In this document: positions 14,660 through 17,500 of the stretch, piece after piece
Numbering within the stretch: position 1 is the stretch's first letter
Layout of the letters: every line of letters begins with the position of its first letter
NCBI GenBank assembly: GCA_026193675.1
Contig: JAPHSO010000294.1
Location: 1 to 17,500, forward strand
Direction of reading: 5' to 3'
Source of the DNA: Gammaproteobacteria bacterium
GTDB lineage: Bacteria > Pseudomonadota > Gammaproteobacteria > Thiohalomonadales > Thiohalomonadaceae
DNA length: 17,500 bases
Position numbers and translations under genes: made by a program
The notes under the pieces: model-generated
The model's input: the letters and a program-made list of their open reading frames with translations, nothing else
The model's database searches: none
Told to the model about the DNA's origin: nothing

Positions 14660-16030
14660 CTAATTCAGTGCGATGGTGGTGTGGCGATATAGGTCGATTA
14701 AAGCTAAAAGGTCTGCTGTCTGCTTTTTAAATGCAGTGCGAAAGCTCTTTTTTAGGGGAGATGCGTTGGGGAACTTCACGGTTAGAGGATTTCGATGAAC
14801 TCCGTTCACCCGAAATTCATAGTGGAGATGTGGTCCTGTAGCCATTCCAGACCTGCCTACATAACCGATAATATCGCCCTGCTTAACCCTTTTTCCCTGC
14901 TTTATACCCCGTTTATATGAGGACATGTGGCCGTAGAGTGTCGTAAATTTTCCACCATGCTGAAGGATGATGGTTCTGCCATATCCCCCCTTCTTGCCCT
15001 TAAATATCACCTTGCCATCACCCGATGCCTTGATAGGTGTTCCGGTCGCTGCGGCGTAGTCGACGCCACGATGGGCGCGCTTTTTACCCAGTACGGGGTG
15101 ATAACGTGAACGTTGAAACTTTGAAGAGATTCGGCGAAAGTCGACCGGAGAGCGGATAAATGCCTTTCTCAGGCTGTAACCCTCAGGGGTGTAGTAGTTG
15201 CTGCGCCCATGTTCATCAAAGTGACGTAGAGCGGTCACCTTTCTTCCCTGATTGATAAATTCTGCTGCGATAATCTCACCGTCAGAGAGCTTTTCACCCT
15301 CCAGGAAGCGCTCCTCATAGAGGACGGTGAAGCTGTCACCACTGCGAATATCGAGAGCGAAGTCGATATCCCAGCCAAATACGGCAACCAGCTCCATAAT
15401 GATCTTGTCGGAGAGCCCCGATTTAAGGCCTGTTGCATAGAAGGAGTTATTTATGAATCCAGATGCATGGGAGACCCGTTTCTCAATCTCCTTTGCAGAG
15501 TGGTTGACGCTATAACTATTATTATCGGCATCATATTTATAGAGTGTTGAATTGGTTTTTGACTCAATAAAGTGCATCGCCATCAGACGATCTGCCTCTA
15601 TTTGGAACCTAATGGTCTGCTTGGGACGAAGTGCATGAAGGTATTTTCCAGCTTTCCTGTCGGCGCTGACCAGTTGTGCCAACTGCTGGGGAGAGAGCTT
15701 TAGCTTGTCGAAGATCTGAGAGAGATTATCTCCACTTTTAACCTCAACGCTCTGCCAATCAAATTGATTCTGTTTTTTTGTGAGGGGGGCGACACCGATA
15801 TCCTGGTTAACCTTGGGGAGCTGAAGGGTTAGAACATCGCTTTGAAGTTGGCTGATAGGTGTTTCAGCAAGTCGTTCAGACCGATTTGCCTCTGCTCGGT
15901 CACTGGGGCTCAGCAGGGATATGGTGCCAATTATTGTTCCAATCACTGCTAACAGAGATAGATGGTGGCGCTTTCTCCGCTTAGGAGTCAATTTGGCGGA
16001 AGCAATATTTTTGAAGTCTTGAGTTAACAA
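14660..16030 (-). CDS. M23 (LytM) zinc endopeptidase with OapA/LysM-like domain, MepM-like
   Basis: A murein DD-endopeptidase-type protein of 456 residues. A basic N-terminus (KRRKRHH) and a hydrophobic helix at about 24-41 anchor or export it to the periplasm. A LysM/OapA-like segment is at about 92-142 (VKSGDNLSQIFDKL), a middle domain at about 190-310, and the M23 catalytic domain at about 312-412. Zinc ligands are H320 and D324 in HRGVD and H403 in HLHYEF, with catalytic His at H368 (YGH) and H401. All key residues are present, so it should be active, unlike EnvC/NlpD-type activators. The only upstream start is TTG at 16030, soon after an in-frame stop at 16037-16039; a TTG at codon 14 is the alternative. 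First gene of the pair with anmK, divergent from tyrS. Confidence 0.92.
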   Translation of the reverse strand: MLTQDFKNIASAKLTPKRRKRHHLSLLAVIGTIIGTISLLSPSDRAEANRSERLAETPISQLQSDVLTLQLPKVNQDIGVAPLTKKQNQFDWQSVEVKSGDNLSQIFDKLKLSPQQLAQLVSADRKAGKYLHALRPKQTIRFQIEADRLMAMHFIESKTNSTLYKYDADNNSYSVNHSAKEIEKRVSHASGFINNSFYATGLKSGLSDKIIMELVAVFGWDIDFALDIRSGDSFTVLYEERFLEGEKLSDGEIIAAEFINQGRKVTALRHFDEHGRSNYYTPEGYSLRKAFIRSPVDFRRISSKFQRSRYHPVLGKKRAHRGVDYAAATGTPIKASGDGKVIFKGKKGGYGRTIILQHGGKFTTLYGHMSSYKRGIKQGKRVKQGDIIGYVGRSGMATGPHLHYEFRVNGVHRNPLTVKFPNASPLKKSFRTAFKKQTADLLALIDLYRHTTIALN

Positions 16031-16113
16031 TGCACACTAACTTATTGGAAGTAAAAGACGATTCTATCCTACGAGCCGACCTATTTCACATAATTTATCG
16101 ACTCAATGTGTGC

Positions 16114-16140
16114 TTGGTAACAGTTTTCGGGTGATAATAT
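16114..16140 (+). promoter_or_regulatory. Possible tyrS promoter (extended -10)
   Basis: TAATAT at 16135-16140, preceded by TG one base upstream (16132-16133), forms an extended -10 box. TTGGTA at 16114-16119 is a possible -35 with a short 15-base spacer. It lies in the 143-base divergent gap between the M23 gene and tyrS, about 34 bases before the tyrS start. The gap should also hold the M23 promoter, which I could not identify. Confidence 0.4.
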
Positions 16141-16173
16141 ATTTTACAAGAATCGATATTTAGGAGAATTTGT

Positions 16174-17373
16174 ATGTCCGATGTGGATGATGCTCTAGAG
16201 ATCATCAAGCGTGGTGCTGACGAGATTTTGGTAGAGGAAGAGCTGGTTGCGAAGCTGAAAAGTGGTAAACCACTGCGGATTAAGGCCGGTTTTGACCCCA
16301 CAGCGCCAGATCTGCATCTGGGCCATACGGTTCTTATTAATAAGCTGCGTCAGTTTCAGGATTTGGGTCATGAGATTCTCTTCCTGATAGGTGATTTCAC
16401 CGCGATGATCGGCGATCCAACCGGAAAGAGTGCGACGCGTCCACCGCTGACTCGTGACCAAGTCATTGAAAATGCACAGAGCTACGAACACCAGATCTAC
16501 AAGATTCTTGACCCCGAAAAGACATTGGTGATGTTTAACTCAAGCTGGATGAATGCGATGGATTCTGCAGAGTTGATTCAACTCGCGGGCAAACATACAG
16601 TGGCGCGCATGCTTGAGCGGGATGATTTTTCCAAACGTTACAATAGTGGGCAGTCCATCTCGATTCATGAATTCCTCTATCCACTAATACAGGGTTACGA
16701 CTCTGTAGCGATGAAGGCTGATATTGAGCTAGGAGGTACTGACCAGAAATTTAACCTGCTAGTTGGTCGACAGTTACAGGAGCAATACGGGCAAAAACCG
16801 CAAGTTGTACTCACCATGCCAATTCTCGAAGGATTGGATGGCGTTCAGAAGATGTCAAAGTCATTAGGCAACTATATTGGCATAGATGAACCGGCTAATG
16901 AGATGTTCGGTAAAGTGATGTCAATCTCTGATGATTTGATGTGGCGCTACTTTGAGCTGCTTAGCTTCCGACCTATGACAGAGATCGAGGGTTACAGGGA
17001 GGCGGTCGAAAAGGGTAAAAATCCCCGGGACATCAAGTTTCTCCTCGGTGAGGAGCTGGTTGATCGATTCCATGGGGCGGGTGCAGGCCAACTTGCAAAG
17101 GAGGAGTTCATTTCACGATTCCAAAAGGGGGCGATGCCTGACGAGATTAAAGAGAAGAGTGTTGCCGCAGTAGATGGTGGGATTGCTATTGGTAATCTGC
17201 TGAAAGAGGCTGGATTAGTTACATCTACATCAGAGGCGATGCGGATGATCAAACAGGGGGCGGTAAAGATTGATGGAGAGAGAATTTCCGATCCAAAAAC
17301 AGTTATGCCTACGAATTCACTACATATATATCAGGTAGGAAAGCGGCGTTTTGCCAAGGTTACAGTAGCCTAA
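16174..17373 (+). CDS. tyrS: Tyrosyl-tRNA synthetase (KMSKS type)
   Basis: This enzyme charges tRNA-Tyr with tyrosine in the cytoplasm. The 399-residue class I synthetase has HLGH at 48-51 (the HIGH motif), KMSKS at 226-230, the tyrosine-binding IQGYDS and GGTDQKFN segments, and a C-terminal S4 RNA-binding domain at about 337-395. The exact KMSKS and the length place it with the TyrZ-like branch rather than the E. coli TyrS branch, which has KFGKT. AGGAG lies seven bases before the ATG. From memory, the corresponding Pseudomonas gene also follows anmK and the M23 peptidase gene and precedes an rRNA operon, and the downstream sequence here fits that. Confidence 0.96.
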   Translation: MSDVDDALEIIKRGADEILVEEELVAKLKSGKPLRIKAGFDPTAPDLHLGHTVLINKLRQFQDLGHEILFLIGDFTAMIGDPTGKSATRPPLTRDQVIENAQSYEHQIYKILDPEKTLVMFNSSWMNAMDSAELIQLAGKHTVARMLERDDFSKRYNSGQSISIHEFLYPLIQGYDSVAMKADIELGGTDQKFNLLVGRQLQEQYGQKPQVVLTMPILEGLDGVQKMSKSLGNYIGIDEPANEMFGKVMSISDDLMWRYFELLSFRPMTEIEGYREAVEKGKNPRDIKFLLGEELVDRFHGAGAGQLAKEEFISRFQKGAMPDEIKEKSVAAVDGGIAIGNLLKEAGLVTSTSEAMRMIKQGAVKIDGERISDPKTVMPTNSLHIYQVGKRRFAKVTVA

Positions 17374-17417
17374 AAATGACACCCTGAATTTAATTGTAAT
17401 AAAACTGAAAAAAACGA

Positions 17418-17445
17418 TTGACTCGGGGGCCGAAATCTCTAGAAT
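17418..17445 (+). promoter_or_regulatory. Strong stable-RNA promoter, probably of an rRNA operon
   Basis: TTGACT at 17418-17423 and TAGAAT at 17440-17445 are separated by 16 bases. Upstream, 17386-17416 is AT-rich with A-tracts, like an UP element. Downstream of the -10 is a GC-rich discriminator (ACGCCCTCCC, 17445-17454), the hallmark of promoters repressed by ppGpp/DksA. No open reading frame or ribosome site follows in the remaining bases. With tyrS upstream, as before rRNA operons in Pseudomonas, an rrn operon beyond the window is the best guess; a tRNA operon would look similar. Confidence 0.7.
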
Positions 17446-17451
17446 ACGCCC

Positions 17452-17500
17452 TCCCAACACGGGGGTGCTCCTACAGAGTGGAGCGGCAACAAAGCGGTTT
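17452..17500 (+). other. Start of a non-coding leader transcript, probably pre-rRNA leader
   Basis: If transcription starts about seven bases after the -10, the leader begins near 17452. It contains a small hairpin, GCTCC (17467-17471) with GGAGC (17480-17484) around an 8-base loop. No boxA-like antitermination signal (TGCTCTTTA) is reached before the window ends, and no mature 16S sequence is visible. Confidence 0.45.

Overview
The window looks like an ordinary, moderately GC-balanced chromosomal segment of a gammaproteobacterium. The evidence is the protein types (IspB, Mpl, UbiX, ErpA, AnmK, the KMSKS-type TyrRS) and gene neighbourhoods. From memory, three blocks match gene orders in Pseudomonas-type genomes: mpl-ubiX, thiD-thiE-hemL, and argC...erpA-anmK-M23 peptidase-tyrS followed by an rRNA operon. 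Finding them side by side with a class II aldolase, HemJ and a CLC protein suggests another lineage, perhaps a sulfur-oxidiser-like or Chromatiales-like one. That placement is inference. Coding density is very high, no gene-free stretch reaches 300 bases, and I see no insertion sequence, phage, CRISPR array or foreign island.

Layout. Bases 1-1684 (minus strand): ispB, then a YgjP-type metallopeptidase cut by the window edge. Bases 1867-4366 (plus): a small four-helix membrane protein, mpl and ubiX, joined by 4-base overlaps and ended by a strong hairpin at 4387-4422. That hairpin also serves a convergent outer-membrane barrel gene (4446-5081, minus). Bases 5159-10684 (minus): a six-gene run, CLC protein > hemJ > class II aldolase > thiD > thiE > hemL, several of them overlapping. 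Bases 10774-12978 (plus): argC, a membrane coiled-coil protein and a bactofilin. A promoter covered by an apparent IscR site then drives erpA (13124-13465), which ends in a second bidirectional terminator. Bases 13546-16030 (minus): an M23 peptidase then anmK. Bases 16174-17373 (plus): tyrS. The last ~90 bases look like a stable-RNA (probably rRNA) promoter and leader.

Themes. Quinone synthesis (ispB, ubiX); heme synthesis (hemL, hemJ); thiamine synthesis (thiD, thiE); murein recycling (mpl, anmK); cell-envelope shape and remodelling (bactofilin, its coiled-coil neighbour, M23 peptidase); Fe-S assembly (erpA). I found no clearly new large system. The most interesting signals are the IscR-type promoter of erpA, a CLC protein lacking the classical selectivity serine and internal proton glutamate, an aldolase with Asp in place of the catalytic Glu inside a thiamine/heme operon, a possible bactofilin/coiled-coil/M23 shape module, and the rRNA-type promoter at the right edge.
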